A stretch of DNA of 39,749 bases from Nemertoderma westbladi (lineage: Eukaryota; Xenacoelomorpha; Nemertodermatida; Nemertodermatidae). A program made the position numbers and the translations under genes. How positions within the stretch are numbered: position 1 is the stretch's first letter; every line of letters begins with the position of its first letter. The stretch covers positions 1-39,749 of the forward strand of contig JAUCBJ010006448.1 in NCBI GenBank assembly GCA_032718475.1, in the 5' to 3' direction. The notes beneath the pieces were generated by a model. It had not been told where the DNA came from. It worked only from the letters and a program-made list of their open reading frames with translations, and did not search any database. Positions 33,201-39,749 of the stretch are shown here, one piece after another.

Positions 33201-36200
33201 ACGCACAACTGATTTCTGTCTACTTATTTCCAGTGCGGTCCCCCCAGAACTATACTCCCTCAAGAGAAAACTGTAACTCATTTAACGACCATTTAAGGAT
33301 GCAAGACAAAGATGCGTCCTGGCTAGTCCCATTAAAGCATTCGTATCGAAACCAAAACTGCACTGGCACCCATGCGGGGATAGGACCTAAAGCGTAATAA
33401 TCCTCTCCAAGCTAAATTAGTTTGTATAATACACGAATCCTCTCCAAGCTATATTAGTTTGTATAATACGCGAATCCTCTCCAAGCTAAATTAGTTTGTA
33501 TAATACGCGAATCCTCTCCAAGCTAAATTAGTTTGTATAATACGCGAATCCTCTCCAAGCTAAATTAGTTTGTATAATACGCGAATCCTCTCCAAGCTAA
33601 ATTAGTTTGTATAATACGCGAATCCTCTCCAAGCTAAATTAGTTTGTATAATACACGAATCCTCTCCAAGCTAAATTAGTTTGTATAATACGCGAATCCT
33701 CTCCAAGCTAAATTAGTTGGTATAATACGCGAATCCTCTCCAAGCTAAATTAGTTTGTATAATACGCGAATCTCCTCCAAGCTAAATTAGTTTGTATAAT
33801 ACGCGAATCCTCTCCAAGCTAAATTAGTTTGTATAATACGCGAATCCTCTCCAAGCTAAATTAGTTTGTATAATACGCGAATCCTCTCCAAGCTAAATTA
33901 GTTTGTATAATACGCGAATCCTCTCCAAGCTAAATTAGTTTGTATAATACACGAATCCTCTCCAAGCTAAATTAGTTTGTATAATACGCGAATCCTCTCC
34001 AAGCTATAATAGTTTGTATAATACACGAATCCTCTCCAAGCTATATTAGTTTGTATAATACGCGAATCCTCTCCAAGCTAAATTAGTTTGTATAATACGC
34101 GAATCCTCTCCAAGCTAAATTAGTTTGTATAATACACGAATCATCTCCAAGCTAAATTAGTTTGTATAATACGCGAATCCTCTCCAAGCTAAATTAGTTG
34201 GTATAATACGCGAATCCTCTCCAAGCTATATTAGTTTGTATAATACGCGAATCCTCTCCAAGCTAAATTAGTTTGTATAATACGCGAATCCTCTCCAAGC
34301 TAAATTAGTTTGTATAATACGCGAATCCTCTCCAAGCTAAATTAGTTTGTATAATACGCGAATCCTCTCCAAGCTATATTAGTTTGTATAATACGCGAAT
34401 CCTCTCGAAGCTAAATTAGTTTGTATAATACACGAATCCTCTCCAAGCTATATTAGTTTGTATAATACGCGAATCCTCTCCAAGCTAAATTAGTTTGTAT
34501 AATACGCGAATCCTCTCCAAGCTAAATTAGTTTGTATAATACGCGAATCCTCTCCAAGCTAAATTAGTTTGTATAATACGCGAATCCTCTCCAAGCTATA
34601 TTAGTTTGTATAATACGCGAATCCTCTCCAAGCTATATTAGTTTGTATAATACGCGAATCCTCTCCAAGCTAAATTAGTTTGTATAATACGCGAATCCTC
34701 TCCAAGCTAAATTAGTTTGTATAATACGCGAATCCTCTCCAAGCTAAATTAGTTTGTATAATACGCGAATCCTCTCCAAGCTATATTAGTTTGTATAATA
34801 CGCGAATCCTCTCCAAGCTAAATTAGTTTGTATAATACGCGAATCCTCTCGAAGCTAAATTAGTTTGTATAATACACGAATCCTCTCCAAGCTAAATTAG
34901 TTTGTATAATACGCGAATCCTCTCCAAGCTAAATTAGTTTGTATAATACACGAATCCTCTCCAAGCTAAATTAGTTTGTATATTACACGAATCCTCTCCA
35001 AGCTAAATTAGTTTGTATAATACACGAATCCTCTCCAAGCTAAATTAGTTTGTATAATACACGAATCCTCTCCAAGCTAAATTAGTTGGTATAATACACG
35101 AATCCTCTCCAAGCTATATTAGTTTGTATAATACGCGAATCCTCTCCAAGCTATATTAGTTTGTATAATACGCGAATCCTCTTCAAGCTAAATTAGTTTG
35201 TATAATACGCGAATCCTCTCCAAGCTAAATTAGTTTGTATAATACGCGAATCCTCTCCAAGCTAAATTAGTTTGTATAATACGCGAATCCTCTCCAAGCT
35301 AAATTAGTTTGTATAATACGCGAATCCTCTCCAAGCTAAATTAGTTTGTATAATACACGAATCCTCTCCAAGCTAAATTAGTTTGTATAATACGCGAATC
35401 CCCTCCAAGCTAAATTAGTTTGTATAATACGCGAATCCTCTCCAAGCTAAATTAGTTTGTATAATACGAGAATCCTCTCCAAGCTAAATTAGTTTGTATA
35501 ATACGCGAATCCTCTCCAAGCTAAATTAGTTGGTATAATACGCGAATCCTCTCCAAGCTAAACTAGTTTGTATAATACACGAATCCTCTCCAAGCTAAAT
35601 TAGTTTGTATAATACGCGAATCCTCTCCAAGCTAAATTAGTTTGTATAATACGCGAATCCTCTCCAAGCTAAATTAGTTTGTATAATACGCGAATCCCCT
35701 CCAAGCTAAATTAGTTTGTATAATACGCGAATCCTCTCCAAGCTAAATTAGTTTGTATAATACGCGAATCCTCTCCAAGCTAAATTAGTTTGTATAATAC
35801 GCGAATCCTCTCCAAGCTAAATTAGTTTGTATAATACGCGAATCCTCTCCGAGCTAAATTAGTTTGTATAATACGCAAATCCTCTCCAAGCTAAATTAGT
35901 TGGTATAATACGCGAATCCTCTCCAAGCTAAATTAGTTTGTATAATACACGAATCCTCTCCAAGCTAAATTAGTTTGTATAATACGCGAATCCTCTCCAA
36001 GCTAAATTAGTTTGTATAATACGCGAATCCTCTCCAAGCCAAATTAGTTTGTATAATACGCGAATCCTCTCCAAGCTAAATTAGTTTGTATAATACGCGA
36101 ATCCTCTCCAAGCTAAATTAGATTGTATAATACGCGAATCCTCTCCGAGCTAAATTAGTTTGTATAATACGCGAATCCTCTCCAAGCTAAATTAGTTGGT

Positions 36201-39104
36201 ATAATACGCGAATCCTCTCCAAGCTAAATTAGTTTGTATAATACACGAATCCTCTCCAAAATAAATTAGTTTGTATAATACGCGAATCCTCTCCAAGCTA
36301 AATTAGTTGGTATAATACGCGAATCCTCTCCAAGCTAAATTAGTTTGTATAATACACGAATCCTCTCCAAGCTAAATTAGTTTGTATAATACACGAATCC
36401 TCTCCAAGCTAAATTAGTTTGTATAATACGCGAATCCTCTCCAAGCTAAATTAGTTGGTATAATACGCGAATCCTCTCCAAGCTAAATTAGTTTGTATAA
36501 TACACGAATCCTCTCCAAGCTAAATTAGTTTGTATAATACACGAATCCTCTCCAAGCCAAATTAGTTGGTATAATACGCGAATCCTCTCCAAGCTAAATT
36601 AGTTTGTATAATACGCGAATCCTCTCCAAGCTAAATTAGTTTGTATAATACACGAATCCTCTCCAAGCTAAATTAGTTTGTATAATACACGAATCCTCTC
36701 CAAGCTAAATTAGTTTGTATAATACGCGAATCATCTCCAAGCTAAATTAGTTGGTATAATACGCGAATCCTCTTCAAGCTAAATTAGTTGGTATAATACG
36801 CGAACACGTTGTTTAATTACAGACGATGCTAAATCCTCCTCAACCTGTAACGCCATCTAGTGGTAAAGATGGAAGGAAATCGCCTAGAACTAAAAGTGGA
36901 AAATCTAAGAAGGTAACATTAATATTTACTAGATAATATACTGTGCGCGCGCACAAACATACATTAGGTATTACAGCACGTAGAACTATGGTTATACACC
37001 GAGTAAAACTTTATCTATTACATGAAGTTGTACATTTTAATTGTATGTTATTAGACATACCCAGCTATCCTGTAACGATTACACAAGGCCGACAATAGAA
37101 GCTATTATTACACTCCCCACCTAGCCTACGTTAAATTAAGCAATCAACAATGAAATAAATAATATTACCTTCAAATTCAGGAGGTTGTTCCCGAGAAACC
37201 AGCCAAAAAAGGCAAAAAGCCGACAACAGAAGATCTTGTCAGAAGTCAGCCGGATAGAGTTGTTCTAGGTACTTGTGATATGGATACGAATGAACTGTTA
37301 GAAGGTAAGAAAGGAGTTAGAGTAGACATAATGTCGTCAGACGTCAGTAGGGCCTATGTAGGCATGTGTATAAGTAAGAAATTTCATTCAAAGATTTTCA
37401 ACAAGCTTTTGAAATCAACTTCCCCACCGGGGTTGCCACTCTATTTCAGTTTCAATTTTCCCTGACATTTCCCTGACTTGAAAAAATTCCCCGACTGCAG
37501 GTAAATTACATTTTTATAGAAATAATTTGGATGAATAAAGGGTCTTCTTTCCCGCTAATTAAAATAATATCGAGATTACATTACCGGTAATCACCATATT
37601 ATTGTATTACAAAAACGGTTACATACTGTAGATATATATTTAGCGAGTAATTTAATGTCAAATTCCCTGACGTTTCCCTGTTTTATCCATTTTTTACAAG
37701 AATTCCCTGACATTTCAAGAAAAAATGGAATTCCCTGACTATTCCAGGTATTGGCGTTATTCCTTTTGTTCAACCGCAATTATTGTTTTGGTTGAAATAA
37801 CGTGCCACTGTAAGCTGCTCATAACCCACGGGGTCCCGGACCCCGTCGGAATTTCGAACTATCTCTAAATAAATTTATTTCAAATAAATAATACTCATTA
37901 AATCTACTATGTTTTTATTTATTACCTTATTTTGTTCTAAATATTTAGGTAAACAAACAATTCGTCTAGTGTGCCACTGTGGGGGCGGGGACTACATTCC
38001 AGGGACGGTGGTCTTAGACACAGAGCCACCCCATATAGAGACGGACAAAAAGGGAAAGAAAATAAAACCTAAAAAAACGCCGTCTGTTGTATCAGGCAAG
38101 TTAAATAATTATCTACCACTAATTTAATTGATCAGTATAGTAAAAAGGAAAGTTGTTAGTTCAGTAAAAAAAAATTGAATGCTAATTCGATGTATTTAGC
38201 TCCATTTGAAGTTGCATTTTAGTGAAAAGGTTCAAGTTCAAAAAATTTATTCTTAAATTGTATTTTTTCGCTCGAATATTCCACAAAATCGGGAGAAAAT
38301 GTTTCACTTTTTCCTTAGGGAAAAAAACCTCGGCACTACATTGATTTTACTTCTTTCCCGGCGAAAAAGAAAATAAAATATTTTTGGTGGAATTTCTTAA
38401 ATTTTATTACATATGTTGAAAGAGCATAGAAGTAGAAATGATTTGCACGTAATTTGAGCAAAATCCATCAAGGCCATCAGCGACCTCCAAAAAGTTACGT
38501 AATAAATATTCGAGAACACTAAATTATTTAACATTGAATAAGGCAGCATCAGGAGTTGAATAGTACATTAATATGAATCGCAGTAACTATGGAAGCAATA
38601 TAGTAAAATACTGCAGTTCAATTTGTTTTGAAACAATATATAATTATATCATTAATAAAGAATTGAGCAACAATAAAGTACCAATTTAAGAATAAAATTA
38701 TGATTTACGTGGATAAAAACGTAGAACATTTTTTTTCAATATTATCTCGACCATTTATTTACCTCGGTGACGCTCGGTAAATAAAATGTCTCGAGAATAA
38801 TGAAAAATATGTGTAGTTCTAATTTTTCCCATGTACTAAATAATTATTTTAAATTTCTATTTAATTTCTAGATCTTATTAACTAAGTATGTAGGCCTATA
38901 TTGTTTTATTTATCTTTAACAGGAAAGAAAGATAAAAAATCAACTAAGAAGGATTCCACACGTACCGAAGAGGACAGACAATCGATCGAAGCGACACCAC
39001 CATCTCCGATAATCGTACTAATGGACTTTAACGTACTCAAGTGGTCGTCTACAAGCGAGTACCGGAAATATTGCAGAAAGTTAAAACCCAAATCTTTAAC
39101 ATAA
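24122..39104 (+). CDS. LRRC43: LRRC43 orthologue, 11 coding exons, ~617 residues
   Basis: Join: 24122-24250, 26038-26283, 26711-26844, 27547-27772, 31181-31298, 31513-31713, ~32798-33054, 36823-36912, 37181-37304, 37949-38095, 38923-39104. All phases agree and the total is 1,854 bases, close to human LRRC43 (656 residues). Landmarks shared with vertebrate LRRC43: LCLWEFPCGIGSW, SPWKL...LRELAIRKPELIT, WFRSLRIIDENV, LRRs LEELTLSVNHI, LTSLELFGNR, LNHLGLGSNLI, LVSLDLSYNRL and LRSLLLFGNPL, the cap YRGAVIDALRGLFSLDD, then EKHGYRGLS and VKISVVEEI. The LRRs (about residues 135-245) form a small SDS22-like solenoid for protein binding. The second half is linker with lysine-rich runs (exons 8-11). Vertebrate LRRC43 is expressed in ciliated and sperm cells, but its molecular role is not established. 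Introns 1, 4, 6 and 7 are swollen by mobile elements or minisatellites. No stop or frameshift is seen in any exon. The weakest point is the exon 7 acceptor. Confidence 0.93.
24327..25241. mobile_element. Palindromic MITE with TA duplication, in LRRC43 intron 1
   Basis: Arms of about 400 bp (24327-24745 and 24828-25241) are inverted copies, starting CACCATGTCCCGTAATATAG on the left and CACTATGACCCGTAATATAG on the right when read inward. TA dinucleotides flank at 24325-24326 and 25242-25243, as expected for Tc1/mariner-type insertion. C-runs (24370-24389) and G-runs (25182-25200) sit at matching places. The ORFs starting in the arms (proline-run proteins) have no recognised domain and appear in both arms only because the arms match. 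A further copy starts at 39415. Confidence 0.85.
25244..25710. mobile_element. Older, diverged half-copy of the same MITE family
   Basis: GTAGCTATTCATGCTTAAAC and AAAATGTTC at 25257-25291 repeat the loop region of the MITE (24803-24837). The part 25596-25690 (AAGATTTGTAGAAAAA, a G-run, GTGTCATTGAATTACGACAC) matches the right arm with many changes. It looks like an old copy into or beside which the younger MITE inserted. Confidence 0.55.
25851..25954. repeat. AT-rich palindrome (~104 bp)
   Basis: Outer arms AATCAAGGCGTA (25851-25862) and TACGCCTTGATT (25943-25954) are perfect complements, enclosing ATATAC/GTATAT-rich sequence that can pair nearly throughout. It may be a tiny MITE or a cruciform-forming sequence. 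Confidence 0.7.
26038..26283 (+). CDS. LRRC43: LRRC43 exon 2
   Basis: Residues 44-125 between acceptor TTGCAG and donor GTAAGT, phase 0 on both sides. Contains SPWKL, LRELAIRKPELIT and WFRSLRIIDEN, the best conserved block with vertebrate LRRC43. A run of about 18 G begins 16 bases into the following intron (26300), a position where G-runs can act as intronic splicing enhancers. Confidence 0.93.
26711..26844 (+). CDS. LRRC43: LRRC43 exon 3
   Basis: Residues 126-170, acceptor TTTATTCAG, donor CG/GTTAGT, phase 0 to phase 2. Encodes LRR units FENLEELTLSVNHID and PPKLTSLELFGNR; the latter codon is completed by exon 4. Confidence 0.93.
27273..27333. repeat. Tight 30-bp-arm hairpin in LRRC43 intron 3
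   Basis: Arms 27273-27302 and 27304-27333 are complementary at 28 of 30 positions (one of the two differences is a G-U pair as RNA), with a one-base centre. The core is CCTAACCGGTTGGCTT and its complement. Loop too small for a microRNA precursor; more likely a palindromic insertion remnant or cruciform. Confidence 0.75.
27547..27772 (+). CDS. LRRC43: LRRC43 exon 4
   Basis: Residues 171-245, acceptor GTTATAG, phase 2 to 0. Encodes three LRRs: PPLNHLGLGSNLIE, LVSLDLSYNRLDDL and LRSLLLFGNPLS. The donor AGT/GTAAGT at 27773 is the first of 39 identical GTAAGT sites, because the downstream minisatellite starts at this splice junction. Reading through into the intron meets TAG within the first repeat unit, so only the first donor preserves the frame into exon 5 (LIPSYRG). 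Confidence 0.93.
27773..30203 (+). repeat. 64-bp minisatellite, 38 units, carrying the exon 4 splice donor
   Basis: Unit: GTAAGTTGTTCAGCCAATAG followed by ATCTTTATATAATACAAAAT, GGAATCGTACTGTAGTACAT and TAGT or TAGA. First GTAAGT at 27773, last at 30198; the 2,425-base difference equals 38 units of 64, allowing for two 60-base units (ending ATTCGA) and one 65-base unit. All 39 copies keep GTAAGT intact. The T/A variation falls on the base just before it. The two 60-base units lie 252 bases apart, showing duplication of a four-unit block. It fills most of LRRC43 intron 4. Confidence 0.97.
30204..31180. other. Rest of LRRC43 intron 4
   Basis: No exon seen. Three X-box-like stretches occur (GTTGCTATGGTATT at 30785, GTTGCTATGGCAAT at 30893, GTTGCTATG at 30911), each imperfect against the RFX consensus. 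A 70-codon minus-strand ORF overlaps them but has no recognised domain. Confidence 0.4.
31181..31298 (+). CDS. LRRC43: LRRC43 exon 5
   Basis: Residues 246-284, acceptor TTCGCAG, donor GGTACTG, phase 0 to 1. Encodes the LRR cap LIPSYRGAVIDALRGLFSLD and EKHGYRGLSKYT, matching the vertebrate segment YRGLTIDSL...LDD...EKHLFRGLS. Confidence 0.92.
31513..31713 (+). CDS. LRRC43: LRRC43 exon 6
   Basis: Residues 285-351, acceptor CACACAG, donor GGTATGT, phase 1 to 1. Encodes SIPKEARVTVNVYWVKGI and, further on, EKKYYVQYNFPSN, parallel to vertebrate AQFVVTIGNIRGV and YNYYVTYDF. Probably a beta-rich domain after the LRRs. Confidence 0.88.
31982..32391 (+). repeat. 38/39-bp minisatellite in LRRC43 intron 6
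   Basis: Ten full units plus one partial of GGTCCGCGTAGCGAGACCTC then TAGTATTCACCCCGTTGT. Starts at 31982, 32020, 32059, 32097, 32135, 32174, 32213, 32251, 32290 and 32354. Units alternate between ATTCACCCC (38 bp) and ATTCATCCCC (39 bp). It is GC-rich in an AT-rich background, with two CpGs per unit. Confidence 0.95.
32444..32515 (+). mobile_element. tRNA-like SINE head in LRRC43 intron 6
   Basis: A box-like GGCGCAGTGGCG at 32445-32456 and B box GTTCAATCC at 32497-32505, with an anticodon-arm-like GGACTTGGAATCTCC between them. Serine-tRNA-like arrangement but incomplete acceptor pairing, so a SINE or tRNA pseudogene rather than a functional tRNA. Confidence 0.45.
32798..33054 (+). CDS. LRRC43: LRRC43 exon 7
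   Basis: About residues 352-437, donor ATT/GTAAGA, phase 0 at its end. Encodes an acidic, proline-rich linker and then LDWDEDGIFFSYKEEYAVED and GVKISVVEEI (vertebrate TTVTIVEEKI). The start is uncertain: phase from exon 6 requires an acceptor at ATAAG/TC (32797), an unusual AAG. The stronger TCAG/GG site at 32801 would need an extra small exon in between. A TAA at 32794 limits the exon upstream. Confidence 0.8.
33296..33390 (-). mobile_element. Second copy of the SINE-like repeat seen at 3822
   Basis: CCTGGCTAGTCCC...GCATTCGTA...CCCATGCGGGGATAGG parallels 3829-3905. It directly abuts the 37-bp minisatellite. Confidence 0.45.
33401..36804 (+). repeat. 37-bp minisatellite, 92 units, in LRRC43 intron 7
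   Basis: Unit: TCCTCTCCAAGCTAAATTAG then TTTGTATAATACGCGAA. The first TCC at 33401 and the last at 36768 differ by 3,367 = 91 x 37, so no unit has changed length. Recurrent variants are CACGAA for CGCGAA, TATATTAG for TAAATTAG and TTGG for TTTG; clusters of the same variants repeat, indicating block duplications. It has no spacers and so is not CRISPR. It ends 18 bases before exon 8. Confidence 0.98.
36823..36912 (+). CDS. LRRC43: LRRC43 exon 8
   Basis: Residues 438-467, acceptor AATTACAG, donor AAG/GTAACA, phase 0 on both sides. Encodes TMLNPPQPVTPSSGKDGRKS and a lysine-rich end (SGKSKK), like the lysine-rich stretch after VEEK in vertebrate LRRC43. The acceptor lies just after the minisatellite, leaving only about 18 bases of ordinary intron. 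Confidence 0.85.
37181..37304 (+). CDS. LRRC43: LRRC43 exon 9
   Basis: Residues 468-508, acceptor AATTCAG, donor AAG/GTAAGA, phase 0 to 1. Encodes KPAKKGKKPTTEDLVRSQPD and a following CDMDTNELLEG. Confidence 0.85.
37440..37760. repeat. Interspersed repeat with TTCCCTGAC motifs in intron 9
   Basis: TTCCCTGAC or close variants occur at about 37458, 37468, 37660, 37700 and 37730, the last followed by ATTCCAGGTATTGGC. Such TTCCCTGAC/CCAGG clusters are seen in widespread old DNA-transposon repeats of animals (hAT-like by memory). Class not proven from this sequence. Confidence 0.4.
37949..38095 (+). CDS. LRRC43: LRRC43 exon 10 (GC donor)
   Basis: Residues 509-557, acceptor TATTTAG, phase 1 to 1. 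Encodes GKQTIRLVCHCGGGDYIPG and TVVLDTEPP, then a lysine-rich run, parallel to the vertebrate STVCNFGVV region. It ends ATCAG followed by GCAAGT: a GC-AG intron with the otherwise perfect CAG/GCAAGT context usual for such donors. The only nearby GT (38100) would put the next exon out of its conserved frame. Confidence 0.85.
38923..39104 (+). CDS. LRRC43: LRRC43 exon 11 (last)
   Basis: Residues 558-617 and stop, acceptor TTAACAG, phase 1. Encodes a lysine-rich start (KKDKKSTKKDS) and the end IIVLMDFNVLKWSSTSEYRK, with a predicted beta strand plus helix like the vertebrate C-terminus ([20 protein letters not shown]). TAA at 39102-39104. Confidence 0.88.
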
Positions 39105-39108
39105 TAAA
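39103..39108 (+). terminator. Poly(A) signal candidate of LRRC43
   Basis: AATAAA overlaps the stop codon. Further AATAAA motifs lie near 39169 and 39204 and are equally likely to be used, so the 3' end is not fixed. Confidence 0.35.
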
Positions 39109-39414
39109 CCCGATTTATTCTTATTGAGTTAGAATACCAGTTCCGAAACGCATCCTCAGTATTTGTCGATAAATAAATAATTCATTTTTAATTAATTTTA
39201 TTTAATAAAGACTATATCAACTATAATTCCCAGGGTTGATTGAATTTAAAATAATAAGTTCTAGAGAAAAATAGAACACTACCTAACAGACTCATATGTA
39301 AAGTTTGTAGACCATAATTAATAATATTAATTATAATAATATTGAATTACATTAATTGTGAAAATAGAAACCGGTGATTCACATTACCTACAATAATAAC
39401 AATATACACTTTAT

Positions 39415-39749
39415 AACCTGTAATATTGTGTAATTTTCTGATGACACGGACCCCCCCCCCCCCCCCCCCACACCCCCCAAAAAAAAAACATTTTCTACAA
39501 ATCTATAAATCGTTATCAAATTGCTTAAAATTTGAAACACAACTAGTTCAACTCACCGTGGTTGTTACCATGAAGCCGGAATTTTATATTTTGCGTTAGT
39601 TTTTTTTAGAAGCGTTTTAAAAAAAGTGTCTTTTGCGAAATCGCACCCTCCGTATCATTGCAATTCTTCAGATTAGCCGTAACTTTAGATAAATCATTAG
39701 AAAGCTTGCGTTGCAAGGATTCGAAATATGTAACAATATCTGAATTTCG
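39415..39749. mobile_element. MITE copy cut by the window end
   Basis: From CCTGTAATATTGTGTAATTT and the following TCTGATGACACGGAC with a C-run, the sequence matches the left arm of 24327-24745 through GCAAGGATTC and AATATCTGAATTTCG. It is the third member of this family in the window and lies 300 bases downstream of the LRRC43 stop. Confidence 0.85.

Noticed and set aside
33401-36804. CRISPR-like array (37-bp repeats, 92 units)
   Set aside because: Units are directly adjacent with no unique spacers, and the context is an animal gene intron; it is a minisatellite.

Overview
This is eukaryotic, animal-like DNA. It is AT-rich and full of transposable-element debris and minisatellites, and its one clearly recognisable cellular gene is split into 11 coding exons. 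The exons join in phase across GT-AG introns plus one apparent GC-AG intron. That gene is an orthologue of the vertebrate leucine-rich-repeat protein LRRC43. A metazoan, plausibly a marine invertebrate, fits; the species cannot be fixed from this window.

Layout. 1-2000: non-coding AT-rich DNA with a ~160-bp tandem pair, a tRNA-derived SINE and a degenerate foldback. 2044-3582: an intact intronless 512-codon ORF behind a TATA box, with nine 11-residue repeats and two similar C-terminal domains; I do not recognise the family. 4050-5800: the 3' end of a LINE split by a 1.59-kb piggyBac-type non-autonomous element with TTAA duplications. 6110-11392: a ~4.9-kb palindromic element with ~0.9-kb inverted arms, each ending internally in a huge CCACAG/GGCTGT hexanucleotide array, around a broken gene with one C2H2 finger and an acidic tail. 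The whole is flanked by ~145-bp direct repeats. 11400-13000: further LINE 3' ends and a Bel/Pao Pol C-terminus. 14672-15805 (-): a broken, unrecognised two-frame gene. 18008-22410: a decayed Ty3/gypsy-type retrotransposon (gag, PR, RT, RNase H, IN), itself hit by a 20-bp LINE 3'-end insertion. 22524-22962 (-): a Bel/Pao integrase remnant.

24122-39104 (+): LRRC43, about 617 codons over 15 kb. Its introns hold most of the remaining features. Intron 1 has a palindromic MITE with TA duplications and a hairpin element. Intron 4 has 38 units of a 64-bp minisatellite that starts exactly at the 5' splice site, so each unit repeats the GTAAGT donor. Intron 6 has a ~38-bp minisatellite and a tRNA-like SINE head. 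Intron 7 has 92 units of a 37-bp minisatellite. A canonical RFX X-box half-site pair lies ~370 bp upstream of the start codon, which fits a ciliary gene. The window ends inside another copy of the intron-1 MITE.

Main point: the one certain host gene carries three unrelated tandem arrays in three introns, and one of them amplifies the gene's own splice donor dozens of times.
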